Positions 1-6,946 are shown, counted from the first letter of the stretch. The stretch is DNA of 44,805 bases from Methanomassiliicoccales archaeon (GCA_030593295.1 JAUVHO010000012.1:1-44805); one strand, 5' to 3'. Program-made: numbers and translations. The notes: generated by a model not told the origin, from the letters alone.

Positions 1-74
1 AGGTAGAAGATGAACCAGATGATTGGGGCAAGAATTCCGCAAACAGCGCCGACCACAACGATGTCCTTCCTCAT
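1..74 (-). CDS. N-terminus of a membrane protein (partial, runs off the window)
   Basis: Reading the minus strand from an ATG at 74 gives 24 codons, starting MRKDIVVVGAVCGILAP and continuing with a hydrophobic stretch (IIWFIFY). This looks like a short basic cytoplasmic start followed by a transmembrane segment or signal anchor. A strong ribosome-binding site (GGAGGTC) lies 3 nt before the ATG, and a TATA-like box lies about 32 nt upstream, so the start is well supported. The rest of the gene is outside the window, so no function can be given. Confidence 0.55.
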   Translation of the reverse strand, partial: MRKDIVVVGAVCGILAPIIWFIFY

Positions 75-103
75 TTGACCTCCGAAAGCTCAATGACGAG
101 GGG

Positions 104-111
104 TATTTATT
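104..111 (-). promoter_or_regulatory. TATA-like box for the partial membrane-protein gene
   Basis: AATAAATA on the minus strand, centred about 33 nt upstream of the ATG at 74. This predicts a very short leader that still contains the GGAGGTC ribosome-binding site. It is inferred from position and composition only. Confidence 0.4.
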
Positions 112-165
112 GCTTTTTCGTGACGTGTATGCGTATGTCGATTCTGAGGGTATATCCGCTTCCCG

Positions 166-186
166 TTCTGTTACATACTTACAGAA
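166..186. promoter_or_regulatory. Palindrome 1 upstream of the nucleotidyltransferase gene
   Basis: TTCTGT, then 9 nt (TACATACTT), then ACAGAA: a 21-bp inverted repeat with perfect 6-bp arms. It lies just upstream of a TATA-like CTTAAGTA (190-197) and just downstream of another candidate box (TATAT, 151-155). Its size fits a dimeric DNA-binding protein contacting two turns of helix. It is one of four related sites around this gene. Confidence 0.6.
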
Positions 187-204
187 AGTCTTAAGTAGCC
201 CCGA

Positions 205-224
205 TTCTGTTACGCATAATAGAA
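205..224. promoter_or_regulatory. Palindrome 2, abutting the nucleotidyltransferase start codon
   Basis: TTCTGT followed by TACGCATA and ATAGAA: a degenerate version of the same palindrome, one base shorter. Its left arm begins exactly 39 bp after that of palindrome 1, and its right arm ends one base before the GTG start at 225. A protein bound here would cover the probable transcription start or translation start. Confidence 0.5.
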
Positions 225-878
225 GTGTTGGTGTCGAGAGTGATCCCAGATGAATTCGCCCTGCCGCTGATTGACTTCATCAATCGGCTCGAACGAGTGC
301 CGCATCTCAGGGCTGCCATGCTGTTTGGCTCGGTTGCAGTGGGTGAGGTCCACAAGAAGAGCGATATCGATATTCTCCTGTTGTTTGAGATGAAGGGGAA
401 TCCCGAGACAAGGAGAGAGGGCAGGATTGCGCACGAGATTGCCTCGGAGGTCTCAAAGAGACACAATCTGGAGCACTCGTTCTCTTTCGTCATGTACAAT
501 GTCAACGAAATGGGACGCACGGAGCTGAATTTCCTAAAGAAGGTAATGAAGGAAGGTATCGGCATCTGGATCAGGACGGACGTTGGAACGCTGACGGAAC
601 CGCATTCCTCCCTCCAACCGAGGACCATAATCAGCTATTCTTTGAGCGGACTGACCCCGAGGGAGAAGATGGCGGTTCACAGGGCCCTGTATGGATACAG
701 GGTCGAGAAGAGCGTCAAAGGTAAGGTCTACGTCAACGAGTCATCAGGCTTGATCGAGGATATTGGGGAGAAGCTGGGTCCCGGTCTGGTTCTGGTGGAG
801 TCCGCCCGAGCGGAGGATGTTGTTGAAATCCTCAAGGAATATGGAGCTGACTTGAGATCGAGAGATGTCTGGACATAG
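225..878 (+). CDS. MNT-type nucleotidyltransferase-domain protein
   Basis: A 217-residue protein. The N-terminal half carries the minimal nucleotidyltransferase signature: LFGS (residues 33-36) followed by SDID (46-49), that is GS-x10-DxD, the metal-binding pair of the polymerase-beta superfamily. The C-terminal half (from about residue 135, beginning SYSLSGLTPREK) is a separate basic domain that I cannot name. MNT proteins are known as toxin-antitoxin partners (with HEPN), as stand-alone modifiers and in antibiotic resistance; no HEPN gene is adjacent here. The start is GTG at 225, with further candidates at 228 (TTG) and 231 (GTG) and no clear ribosome-binding site, so translation may be leaderless. 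The gene is flanked on each side by a pair of palindromes, which suggests autoregulation or a mobile cassette. The substrate is unknown. Confidence 0.75.
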   Translation: MLVSRVIPDEFALPLIDFINRLERVPHLRAAMLFGSVAVGEVHKKSDIDILLLFEMKGNPETRREGRIAHEIASEVSKRHNLEHSFSFVMYNVNEMGRTELNFLKKVMKEGIGIWIRTDVGTLTEPHSSLQPRTIISYSLSGLTPREKMAVHRALYGYRVEKSVKGKVYVNESSGLIEDIGEKLGPGLVLVESARAEDVVEILKEYGADLRSRDVWT

Positions 879-885
879 ACCGAAG

Positions 886-906
886 TTCTGTTATTCAATT
901 ACAGAA
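886..906. promoter_or_regulatory. Palindrome 3, downstream of the nucleotidyltransferase gene
   Basis: TTCTGT, 9 nt (TATTCAATT), ACAGAA: perfect arms, the same 21-bp architecture as palindrome 1. It begins 8 bp after the stop codon of the nucleotidyltransferase gene and 39 bp before palindrome 4. No gene on the plus strand follows it that it would obviously control. Confidence 0.6.
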
Positions 907-924
907 TGGACATTCCCGTGTAGA

Positions 925-945
925 TTCTGTCACGGCGTAACAGAA
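925..945. promoter_or_regulatory. Palindrome 4, between the nucleotidyltransferase and tRNA-Arg genes
   Basis: TTCTGT, 9 nt (CACGGCGTA), ACAGAA: perfect arms and the same spacer length as palindromes 1 and 3. It starts exactly 39 bp after palindrome 3, so the downstream pair repeats the geometry of the upstream pair. The 3' end of the convergent tRNA gene is 42 bp further on. Confidence 0.6.
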
Positions 946-987
946 GAGATGGCGAGCGGTTTGAGTCCGCCCAGGCTTATTGGAGAG

Positions 988-1061
988 TGCCCGAGCCGGA
1001 ATTCGAATCCGGGTCCGAGGCTCCGCAAGCCTCTAGGATATCCAAGCTACCCCACTCGGGC
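988..1061 (-). tRNA. tRNA-Arg, anticodon GCG
   Basis: The minus strand folds into a 74-nt cloverleaf. The acceptor arm pairs GCCCGAG with CTCGGGC. There is a D arm with G15, G18G19 and A20, an anticodon arm GAGGC/GCCTC with loop TTGCGGA (anticodon GCG at 1024-1026 on the complement), a 4-nt variable loop and a T arm CCGGA/TCCGG with loop TTCGAAT. The discriminator base is A and CCA is not encoded. There is no intron. G15 is the site where archaea insert archaeosine, whose precursor is made by the queD-queC-queE genes in this window. Confidence 0.93.
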
Positions 1062-1082
1062 TCGTACTGGAATCGTATTCTG

Positions 1083-1090
1083 ATTTAATT
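1083..1090 (-). promoter_or_regulatory. TATA-like box for tRNA-Arg
   Basis: AATTAAAT on the minus strand, centred about 25 nt upstream of the first base of the mature tRNA, the standard archaeal position. Confidence 0.55.
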
Positions 1091-1117
1091 CACTTTTCCA
1101 AAAACGTATTCGAGAGG

Positions 1118-1408
1118 CTACTCCTCGTACTGCTGAGCCTGCTCCTTGGTAGCCTGCTCGTAGTCCGATATCCTCTTCTTGTACTCGTCCGCGACGATCT
1201 TGCTGCCCTGGGTCGTGATGGTAATTATGAACTTGTTGGGGCCTGTCCATTCGACCTCGATGTTTCCCTCCTTCTCAAGCTCCTTCAGCTCCCCCTCCAA
1301 TGCTTTGTATTGGACCCCACGAATCTCCTTGAAGAAGTCCTCGCGCGCGGCACCCAGATAACCTCTCCTAGCGACCACGCTTAACACTTTCCAGCTGAAA
1401 TCTTCCAT
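1118..1408 (-). CDS. Small winged-helix-like protein
   Basis: A 96-residue protein. The region VLSVVARRGYLGAAREDFFKEIRG, followed by YKALEGELKELEKEGNIEVEW and then a beta hairpin (NKFIITITTQG), has the helix-turn-helix plus wing pattern of small archaeal winged-helix proteins. The C-terminus (from about residue 72) is a charged helix that could dimerise. The start at 1408 has a GAGGGA ribosome-binding site 3 nt upstream and a TATA box overlapping the stop codon of adk; a longer reading from 1648 would only shadow adk. It is probably a DNA-binding protein, but its target is unknown. The clearly separate promoter suggests it is not tightly tied to adk. Confidence 0.65.
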   Translation of the reverse strand: MEDFSWKVLSVVARRGYLGAAREDFFKEIRGVQYKALEGELKELEKEGNIEVEWTGPNKFIITITTQGSKIVADEYKKRISDYEQATKEQAQQYEE

Positions 1409-1443
1409 TGTCCCTCGACCAGTGATTTGAATTGAAACCACGC

Positions 1444-1451
1444 TATTTATA
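1444..1451 (-). promoter_or_regulatory. TATA box for the winged-helix gene
   Basis: TATAAATA on the minus strand, overlapping the adk stop codon (1447-1449) and lying about 40 nt before the ATG at 1408. It predicts a leader of roughly 10-15 nt containing GAGGGA. Confidence 0.5.
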
Positions 1452-2088
1452 GGTTGCCCAATTGCTCCAGTGCTCTCTCTGCGTTCTTCTTGGTATCTTC
1501 TATGGACCCGCTGGCTTCCACCCTTCTGAAAATCCCCTTTTCGGAGTAAAATGACACCAGTGGCGATGTTTCCTCCTTGAAGACCTCCAGCCTCTTGCGG
1601 ACGGTCTCCTCCTTGTCGTCCTTCCTGATGATCAGCTCCGGACCGCATTCATCGCAGGCGTCTTCAGACCCTGGTGGATCGTTGATGATGTGGTAGACCG
1701 CTTCGCAGTTGGGGCACACCCTTCGTCCTGACATTCTCTTGACGATCTCCTCGTCCCCCACTTCCAGGTACAAAACGACATCCAATCCTTCTGCGGATGA
1801 CAGGGCCCTAGCCTGGCGCATGGTTCGGGGGCAACCGTCCAGAAGGTAGCCATCTTTGCAATCCTCTTCCCTCAGTCTCGCTTCCATCATCTTGATGACG
1901 ATGTCGTCCGAGACCAGTTTCCCCTGATTCATAGCTTCTTGTGCCAGCATCCCAAGTTCTGTTCTATCCGCAACGTGCTTCCTGAGCATGTTCCCGGTAG
2001 AGATCCTAGGTATTCCGAACTTCCCAGATATCCACTTGGCCTGTGTGCCCTTTCCGGAAGCGGGAGGACCAATGAGGGCGATCTTCAT
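1447..2088 (-). CDS. adk: Adenylate kinase with zinc-binding lid
   Basis: A 213-residue cytosolic kinase that interconverts ATP + AMP and 2 ADP. The P-loop GPPASGKGT spans residues 7-15. The AMP-site motif is DGCPRT (84-89; DGFPRT in most relatives). The long lid carries a four-cysteine zinc site at C125, C128, C145 and C148. This is the long bacterial/Thermoplasma-like family, not the short archaeal AdkA family. I chose the ATG at 2088: a TATA-like GATTTAAG sits 26 nt upstream, making the message leaderless, and the protein then starts MKIALIGPP as family members do. A GTG at 2094 would add only two residues. The mevalonate decarboxylase gene ends 42 bp upstream. Confidence 0.95.
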   Translation of the reverse strand: MKIALIGPPASGKGTQAKWISGKFGIPRISTGNMLRKHVADRTELGMLAQEAMNQGKLVSDDIVIKMMEARLREEDCKDGYLLDGCPRTMRQARALSSAEGLDVVLYLEVGDEEIVKRMSGRRVCPNCEAVYHIINDPPGSEDACDECGPELIIRKDDKEETVRKRLEVFKEETSPLVSFYSEKGIFRRVEASGSIEDTKKNAERALEQLGNL

Positions 2089-2110
2089 CGACACAGAAAA
2101 AGGACTATGG

Positions 2111-2118
2111 CTTAAATC
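2111..2118 (-). promoter_or_regulatory. TATA-like box for adk
   Basis: GATTTAAG on the minus strand, centred 26 nt before the adk ATG at 2088. The distance predicts a leaderless transcript. Confidence 0.45.
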
Positions 2119-2129
2119 GTTTTGTGCGA

Positions 2130-3089
2130 CTAGAACAGATGCTCGTCCACGACCTCGGCTTCACCGCCGACCGTGCATTCGATGATCTCGATCCCCAGCT
2201 CGTCCAGGCTGCTCTTGACCTCGGTCACGCGGTCGGAGAAGGTGTTGACGTAGACGGTCGCACCGGTGTCTATGGAGAAGAACGCAGGAACGCCTTCGTC
2301 CCTGAGTGCCCTGACCTTCATTATCACGCGAAGGGTTTCAGGTCTCCAGAGAAGAAGCTCCCCTGCGCCTGTGGATGTTATCCCGTGAAGCAGCAAGGTG
2401 TCCCGTTCGGCCAGCTGGCATATCTTCCCCACGTCGCCGTTCCTGATCGCCAGTTCCATCTTGTCCAGCATCATCGGCATTTCCGCGAGCCTTGATTGGA
2501 AGTACGGGGAGGAGAGAACCTCCTTGTGGGCGTCCTCTGTGAGCTTATAGGCGGGTATCAGTGCTATCAGTATCCCCATCTGCAGCTCCTCGGAGACCAT
2601 CTGGACCGAATACGAATCGGAGTCGCTGAGACCTTTCTTCCACCTTGAGAACGCACCTGTAACGGCACGTGCAGCGGATCCGGCGCCAAGTCTGGCTATC
2701 TTGGATATCTCACGCAGGTCCAGTTCCAGGCCTGCCGCATCGGACGCCGAAACGGCAAGAGCCGCAAAACCGGATGACGAAGCGCCAAGTCCGACGTTGG
2801 AAGGGAAGTTGTTCTTGGAATGCATCTTGAAGTTCTGTGTGGTCCCTGACCTTCTCATGACCGCTTCTACGACCGTGCAGACGCGTTCCAGTTCTCTGCC
2901 GGCAACTGGCTCACCATCTATGACCACCTCGTTCTCCGGGAAGTCACCGAACTCGAATGTCGTGTGGGTCTGGAGCGGTGCGGTGCAAACAGAAATGGAA
3001 TCGTGGAACGGCAGCCTGAGCGCCTGGTCCCTCAGACCGTGGTATTTGATCAGCCCTTGGATAGGATGCGCCACTGCAGATGACTTCAT
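2130..3089 (-). CDS. GHMP-family mevalonate-pathway decarboxylase (phospho- or diphosphomevalonate decarboxylase)
   Basis: A 319-residue GHMP-superfamily protein of the diphosphomevalonate decarboxylase family. It has the ATP-binding loop NVGLGASSSGFAAL (about residues 95-108), the ARLGAGSAAR motif and a C-terminal FSIDTGATVYV in which D274 aligns with the catalytic aspartate of decarboxylases (FTFDAGPN in many). Members act on mevalonate 5-diphosphate, mevalonate 5-phosphate (haloarchaeal route) or mevalonate 3,5-bisphosphate (Thermoplasma route). The two archaeal routes release isopentenyl phosphate, and this window encodes the isopentenyl phosphate kinase that would use it, so a monophosphate-releasing reaction is my preferred reading. 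Retention of D274 argues against the non-decarboxylating mevalonate 3-kinase branch. It overlaps the HAD phosphatase gene by 4 bp. The exact substrate cannot be read from the sequence. Confidence 0.82.
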   Translation of the reverse strand: MKSSAVAHPIQGLIKYHGLRDQALRLPFHDSISVCTAPLQTHTTFEFGDFPENEVVIDGEPVAGRELERVCTVVEAVMRRSGTTQNFKMHSKNNFPSNVGLGASSSGFAALAVSASDAAGLELDLREISKIARLGAGSAARAVTGAFSRWKKGLSDSDSYSVQMVSEELQMGILIALIPAYKLTEDAHKEVLSSPYFQSRLAEMPMMLDKMELAIRNGDVGKICQLAERDTLLLHGITSTGAGELLLWRPETLRVIMKVRALRDEGVPAFFSIDTGATVYVNTFSDRVTEVKSSLDELGIEIIECTVGGEAEVVDEHLF

Positions 3090-3826
3090 CGCTTTCCTCC
3101 TATTCTCTTGAGTGTGTCAGGAAGCTCATCGAACCTGGTGATTATGGCGTCGACCTCCCTGCCCAGGTCGCCGCGACCGTCGATGTCGTAAAGGATCCCT
3201 TTCATCCCCGCCTTTCTTGAAGCCAGTACGTCTGTGACCACGTCGTCTCCCACATGAGCCGCATCCTTGGTCTTTACCCCCATGCTGCCCAGAGTTCTGT
3301 TGAAGATGTTGCTTTGAGGTTTCCTTATCTTCATGTCGCTCGAGAATGTAAGCTCGTCGAAGTACTGCAGGATGCCCAGCCTCTTCATTACCTCTTTCAT
3401 GCCCCTTCCTGCGGTCCTGCCAGTGTTGGATATCAAACCCAGGGAATAGCCTCTATCTTTCAGCTCTTTCAAAGTGTCATCGATCCCGTCCGATAGCGAC
3501 GGCATGTTATCCAGCAACGCGTCCCCATACGGCGTCTTCAACACCTCGTACAGTTCCTTCCTGCCTTTCTTTATCCCGAGACAGTCGAGCAACATCCTGA
3601 TCTGGGTCCTCTCGGTCACGTCCTCCCATCTGGACCAGACCTCCTCCAACATGAAGTCGTGGGAATGGTATGCCACCTTCACCTCATCGAGCGAGATCTT
3701 GTGACCGTTCTCTTTGAGGGCTTTCCAGGTGTCTCGGATCCTGATCATCCTGGTGCGTCTGGTGAACTTGTCGTCCGGCTCGTATATCAGCGTGTGCCAG
3801 AGGTCGAACGTAACCGCTTTGATCAT
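3086..3826 (-). CDS. HAD-superfamily hydrolase (phosphatase-like)
   Basis: A 246-residue protein with all four HAD motifs. Motif I is FDLWHTL, with nucleophile D8 and W in place of the usual second Asp, a variant common in one branch of HAD phosphatases. Motif II is LISNTGRT. Motif III is the lysine in IRKPQSNIF. Motif IV is HVGDDVVTDV. The helical insert between motifs I and II (about residues 18-95) is a C1-type cap, so a small soluble phosphorylated metabolite is the likely substrate. The gene lies 8 bp downstream of archease and overlaps the mevalonate decarboxylase by 4 bp, so the three are probably co-transcribed. The substrate is not identifiable. Confidence 0.85.
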   Translation of the reverse strand: MIKAVTFDLWHTLIYEPDDKFTRRTRMIRIRDTWKALKENGHKISLDEVKVAYHSHDFMLEEVWSRWEDVTERTQIRMLLDCLGIKKGRKELYEVLKTPYGDALLDNMPSLSDGIDDTLKELKDRGYSLGLISNTGRTAGRGMKEVMKRLGILQYFDELTFSSDMKIRKPQSNIFNRTLGSMGVKTKDAAHVGDDVVTDVLASRKAGMKGILYDIDGRGDLGREVDAIITRFDELPDTLKRIGGKR

Positions 3827-3834
3827 GTGTCACC

Positions 3835-4239
3835 TCAGATATCCAGGAGGACCTTGAGATAGCCCTCTTCCTGGTTGACTTCAAGCATGTGATAGGTAAT
3901 GGCCTTGACATCGTCCTTGAGCTCGTGCTTCTCTCTGTCGATCGTCTCGCCCCTGACCTTGGCGTCAAGAGAAAGTCCGTCGATCTTCACATCGAACTCC
4001 GAGAGCAGGACGTCCTGGGTCTCGTGTAGGAAGAGCAGTTCCCCCAGCCAGTCCACGAGTAGATTCTCCAGGTTGTCGGATTCCACTTTTACGTCGAACT
4101 CCCCGACCGGTTTCACTTTTGAAACGTCGGTCATCACGTTGAACATCCCCAGAGCAGCATTGGCGAACGACTCTGCCACGGACTCTCCGTATGCCTTTAT
4201 CCCTATGTCCGCGGTGTGCTCGATGTACTCGTACTTCAT
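3835..4239 (-). CDS. Archease (tRNA-splicing ligase activator)
   Basis: A 134-residue protein matching archease along its full length: HTADIGIKAYGESVAESFANAA near the N-terminus, then the central NLLVDWLGELLFLHET and the C-terminal VKAITYHMLEV. Archease helps the RNA ligase RtcB complete guanylylation during tRNA splicing and RNA repair. The rtcB gene is not in this window. The ATG at 4239 lies about 28 nt downstream of a TATA-like box in a divergent promoter shared with nadX. It is the first gene of a minus-strand run with the HAD phosphatase and the mevalonate decarboxylase. Confidence 0.93.
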   Translation of the reverse strand: MKYEYIEHTADIGIKAYGESVAESFANAALGMFNVMTDVSKVKPVGEFDVKVESDNLENLLVDWLGELLFLHETQDVLLSEFDVKIDGLSLDAKVRGETIDREKHELKDDVKAITYHMLEVNQEEGYLKVLLDI

Positions 4240-4261
4240 GATGCCCAGCCATTTGGTTCAC

Positions 4262-4290
4262 ACTAATTCAATTTTGCGTTAGGTTTTTAT
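4262..4290. promoter_or_regulatory. Divergent promoter region, archease / aspartate dehydrogenase
   Basis: The 80-bp gap between the two divergent start codons holds a minus-strand TATA-like ATTGAATT (about 4264-4271), 28 nt before the archease ATG, and a plus-strand GTTTTTATG (4283-4291), about 33 nt before the nadX ATG. No palindrome that would serve as an operator was seen. Confidence 0.4.
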
Positions 4291-4319
4291 GGAATCTCCA
4301 TTCTCCCTGGGTCGGGAAT

Positions 4320-5126
4320 ATGAACATCTGCATCATCGGAGGAGGATTCATCGGTTCGACCATAGCCAGAGAGCTTGAGAAGATGGATGAGATCGAATCC
4401 ATTCTGATCGTGGACAAATACAGGGAGAGGGCCGAGGAACTGGCGAAGAGCTGCAAGAAAGTGAGCTACGCTCCGAACCTAGATTCGATCCTCGACAAAG
4501 TTGAACTAGTGGTGGAATCGGCCTCCCAAGAAGCTGTGGGAGAGTACGCTCCGTTGGTGTTGGGATCCGGAAAGGACCTTGTGGTGCTCAGTGTGGGGGC
4601 GTTTGTTGATCTAAGATTACTCGAAACATGCAAATCACTGGCAAAGGAGAACGACTGCAAACTCTACGTTCCATCCGGGGCGGTAGCCGGCACGGATGGA
4701 TTGAGGTCCGCATCGGTTGGAAGAATAGACGAGGTCATCCTGATATCGTACAAGCCTCCATCGGCGCTGAAGGATGTGGAGTATCTTAAGAAGAAAGGGA
4801 TCGACCTGGATAGAATCGAGAGAGCGACGACGGTCTTCAACGGCCATGCCCAGGACGCCGTGAGACACTTCCCCAAGAACATAAACGTGGCCGCTACTGT
4901 GAGCCTTACGGGAGTGGGTTTTGAGAAGACAACGGTGAGGATAGTGGCCGACCCGAATATCAGAAGGAACATTCACAGGCTGATCGTGAAGGGGGAGTTC
5001 GGGGAGATCGAATGCAACGCCAGGAACGTGCCGTCAAAGGAGAATCCCAGAACAAGCATATTGGCCGCTCTGTCTGCGATAGCAACTGTCAAGAAAATCG
5101 TCGGTCACGTGTGGATCGGCGCCTAG
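4320..5126 (+). CDS. nadX: L-aspartate dehydrogenase
   Basis: A 268-residue NAD(P)-dependent enzyme that oxidises L-aspartate to iminoaspartate, the first step of NAD synthesis (then NadA and NadC). The N-terminal Rossmann motif is GGGFIGSTIA (residues 7-16). Other family motifs are VPSGAVAGTDGL (about 116-127), the NGHAQDAVRHFPKNINVAAT block (about 173-192), the DPNIRRNIHRL region with the conserved His, and the closing NPRTSILAALSAIA. Length is typical. The gene converges on queE and their ends overlap by 4 bp, a tight arrangement that leaves no room for a terminator between them. Confidence 0.9.
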   Translation: MNICIIGGGFIGSTIARELEKMDEIESILIVDKYRERAEELAKSCKKVSYAPNLDSILDKVELVVESASQEAVGEYAPLVLGSGKDLVVLSVGAFVDLRLLETCKSLAKENDCKLYVPSGAVAGTDGLRSASVGRIDEVILISYKPPSALKDVEYLKKKGIDLDRIERATTVFNGHAQDAVRHFPKNINVAATVSLTGVGFEKTTVRIVADPNIRRNIHRLIVKGEFGEIECNARNVPSKENPRTSILAALSAIATVKKIVGHVWIGA

Positions 5127-5752
5127 ACACCCCTTTTCTCGCCCCAGATTATCTTGTGAAGCTGCGGGAGCACCCTGGCATTTAGCTTGTCCTTAATCAC
5201 CCAGTCAACGAGTTGCTTAAGGTCGTTCCCCCAGACCGGCTGCATGATTATCTGGCCGATGGGTTCGTATTTGGAGATGATGTCTTTGGCGTGGTCGTAG
5301 TCCTTCCGGTCGGAAATGACGAACTTCAGTTCATCCGCAGGACCCAGGAGCTCTATGTTGGAGAACTCCATCTTCTCGTGCATCTCCGAGGACGGACACT
5401 TGATGTCCAAGACTATCCTCAGGTTGTCAACGCACGGCATCTCTTCGATGGGCAATGCACCGCCGGTCTCCAGGGACACGAAGTAATCCCTTTCCAGCAG
5501 TCTCTCCAGCAAGGTGAGGATGTCCTTCTGCACAAGGGGTTCGCCACCAGTGACGCAGACGCGAGGCACACCATAACCTTCGACCTTCGCCATTATCTCG
5601 TCGATGGACATCTCCTCTCCTTCGGAAAACGCGTAGAGAGTGTCGCACCACTTGCATCTCAACGGGCATCCCGAGGTCCTGACGAACACTGTCGGTGTGC
5701 CCATGTCCACACCCTCGCCTTGAATGGAATGGAATATCTCACAGATCTTCAT
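5123..5752 (-). CDS. queE: 7-carboxy-7-deazaguanine synthase (radical SAM)
   Basis: A 209-residue radical SAM enzyme that converts 6-carboxytetrahydropterin to 7-carboxy-7-deazaguanine in preQ0 synthesis. The cluster motif is C29-x3-C33-x2-C36, followed by WCDTLYAF, and VTGGEPL provides the SAM-binding GGE motif. The N-terminal FHSIQGEG is a QueE hallmark for substrate binding. The gene overlaps queC by 4 bp (ATGA), so the two are translationally coupled. In archaea preQ0 goes to archaeosine rather than queuosine. Confidence 0.95.
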   Translation of the reverse strand: MKICEIFHSIQGEGVDMGTPTVFVRTSGCPLRCKWCDTLYAFSEGEEMSIDEIMAKVEGYGVPRVCVTGGEPLVQKDILTLLERLLERDYFVSLETGGALPIEEMPCVDNLRIVLDIKCPSSEMHEKMEFSNIELLGPADELKFVISDRKDYDHAKDIISKYEPIGQIIMQPVWGNDLKQLVDWVIKDKLNARVLPQLHKIIWGEKRGV

Positions 5753-6429
5753 GTCTCATACTCCAGTGGATCTTTCAGCCCGACCTCTTCGAACCCTTTC
5801 AACCTGAACATGCATGAATCGCACTTGCCGCAGGCTTTCTCTCCCCCTTCGTAGCAGCTCCAGGTGACCTCAAAAGGAACCTCCAGTTCTCTCCCCTTGG
5901 ATATTATCTCCGACTTGGCCATGTTGATTATGGGATACTTGAGCTCGATCTGTCTCCCTTCCGCCCCTCTCCGGGTACCGAGGTTGGCCATGTTCTGGAA
6001 GGCCTTGAGGAACTCCGGCCTGCAGTCCGGGTAACCCGAATAATCCTGAGTGTGTGCACCAATATATATGAAGTCCGCATGAACGCTTTCGGCCCACGAG
6101 AGAGCGTAGCTCAAGAGAACGATGTTCCTTCCGGGGACGTAAGTTGGTGGAATGGTTAGGGTCATCTCCTCGACGGTCCCATGTTCGGGCAGGGGCTCTT
6201 CTTCCCTGGTAAGCGCAGACTCGGCAACCTCCTCCAGCGGTATCCTGAGTATCATGTGCTTCTTGACACCAAAATGCTCAGCGAGCCTCTTCGCGCTCTC
6301 AACTTCCTTCTCATGCCTCTGGCCGTAGTCGAATGTCAATGCGTAGACCTCGTCATTCTCTTGCTTCGCGATGGCCAAGGTGACGCACGAATCAAGTCCT
6401 CCGGACAGTAATACAACCGCGCTGCTCAT
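5749..6429 (-). CDS. queC: 7-cyano-7-deazaguanine (preQ0) synthase
   Basis: A 226-residue PP-loop ATPase that turns 7-carboxy-7-deazaguanine into preQ0 using ATP and ammonia. The PP-loop is SGGLDS (residues 9-14). The C-terminal zinc site is C192-x7-C200-x2-C203-x2-C206. YVPGRNIVLLS (about 116-126) is also characteristic. It starts 22 bp after queD and overlaps queE by 4 bp, forming the middle of a three-gene operon. Confidence 0.95.
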   Translation of the reverse strand: MSSAVVLLSGGLDSCVTLAIAKQENDEVYALTFDYGQRHEKEVESAKRLAEHFGVKKHMILRIPLEEVAESALTREEEPLPEHGTVEEMTLTIPPTYVPGRNIVLLSYALSWAESVHADFIYIGAHTQDYSGYPDCRPEFLKAFQNMANLGTRRGAEGRQIELKYPIINMAKSEIISKGRELEVPFEVTWSCYEGGEKACGKCDSCMFRLKGFEEVGLKDPLEYET

Positions 6430-6451
6430 GCCAACACTTCACATATCAGTT

Positions 6452-6922
6452 TCAGAGCCGTTTCCTCGCAAAGGCCCCCTGACCAGGACCTTCGTCGACC
6501 CCTATTGCTATCTCTGTGATCCGGTCGTTCAATTCGACCTCTTCCAGGAATCTCTTTAGCAGGTATTTGGAAAGCTCCTCCGCACTCGTGTTAGGGGTGT
6601 CCAGGATAATGACATCGGTAATCGGAAAGACATATCTCTTATCGCTAACAGACACCTGAACATCATCTCCCACCTCCACCTTAACAAGGTCGCTCTTGCC
6701 CGGGAGTATGACGCGATGGTCGAGCTCGTTCGCGAACTTTCTGAGGGTCTTCTTGACCTCCAAGAAATCCAGGATCATGCCGTCCTCGTCCTGCTCCCCC
6801 ACAATGACCGCGTTGATGGCGTAGACGTGCCCGTGCATTCGCTCGCACTTCTTATGACGGGGCACGAAATGACCTGCCGAGAACCTTATCCCAGCGTCCC
6901 ATCCATTGATGCGGATTTCCAT
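6452..6922 (-). CDS. queD: 6-carboxy-5,6,7,8-tetrahydropterin synthase (QueD/PTPS family)
   Basis: A 156-residue member of the 6-pyruvoyltetrahydropterin synthase family. The zinc ligands are H18 (FSAGHF) and H30/H32 (HGH). The cysteine in CERMHGH (C26) is the catalytic one expected of QueD, and the late DEGPGQGA holds the substrate-binding glutamate region. It forms 6-carboxytetrahydropterin for QueE. It is the first gene of the queD-queC-queE operon. A TATA box 28 nt upstream of the ATG indicates a leaderless message, which leaves no space for a preQ1-type riboswitch. Confidence 0.93.
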   Translation of the reverse strand: MEIRINGWDAGIRFSAGHFVPRHKKCERMHGHVYAINAVIVGEQDEDGMILDFLEVKKTLRKFANELDHRVILPGKSDLVKVEVGDDVQVSVSDKRYVFPITDVIILDTPNTSAEELSKYLLKRFLEEVELNDRITEIAIGVDEGPGQGAFARKRL

Positions 6923-6946
6923 GTTGTTCTAGATGAAGATAAATGG

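Noticed and set aside
949-1083. Plus-strand frame through the tRNA gene after palindrome 4
   Set aside because: It is antisense to a clear tRNA-Arg and has no coding character.
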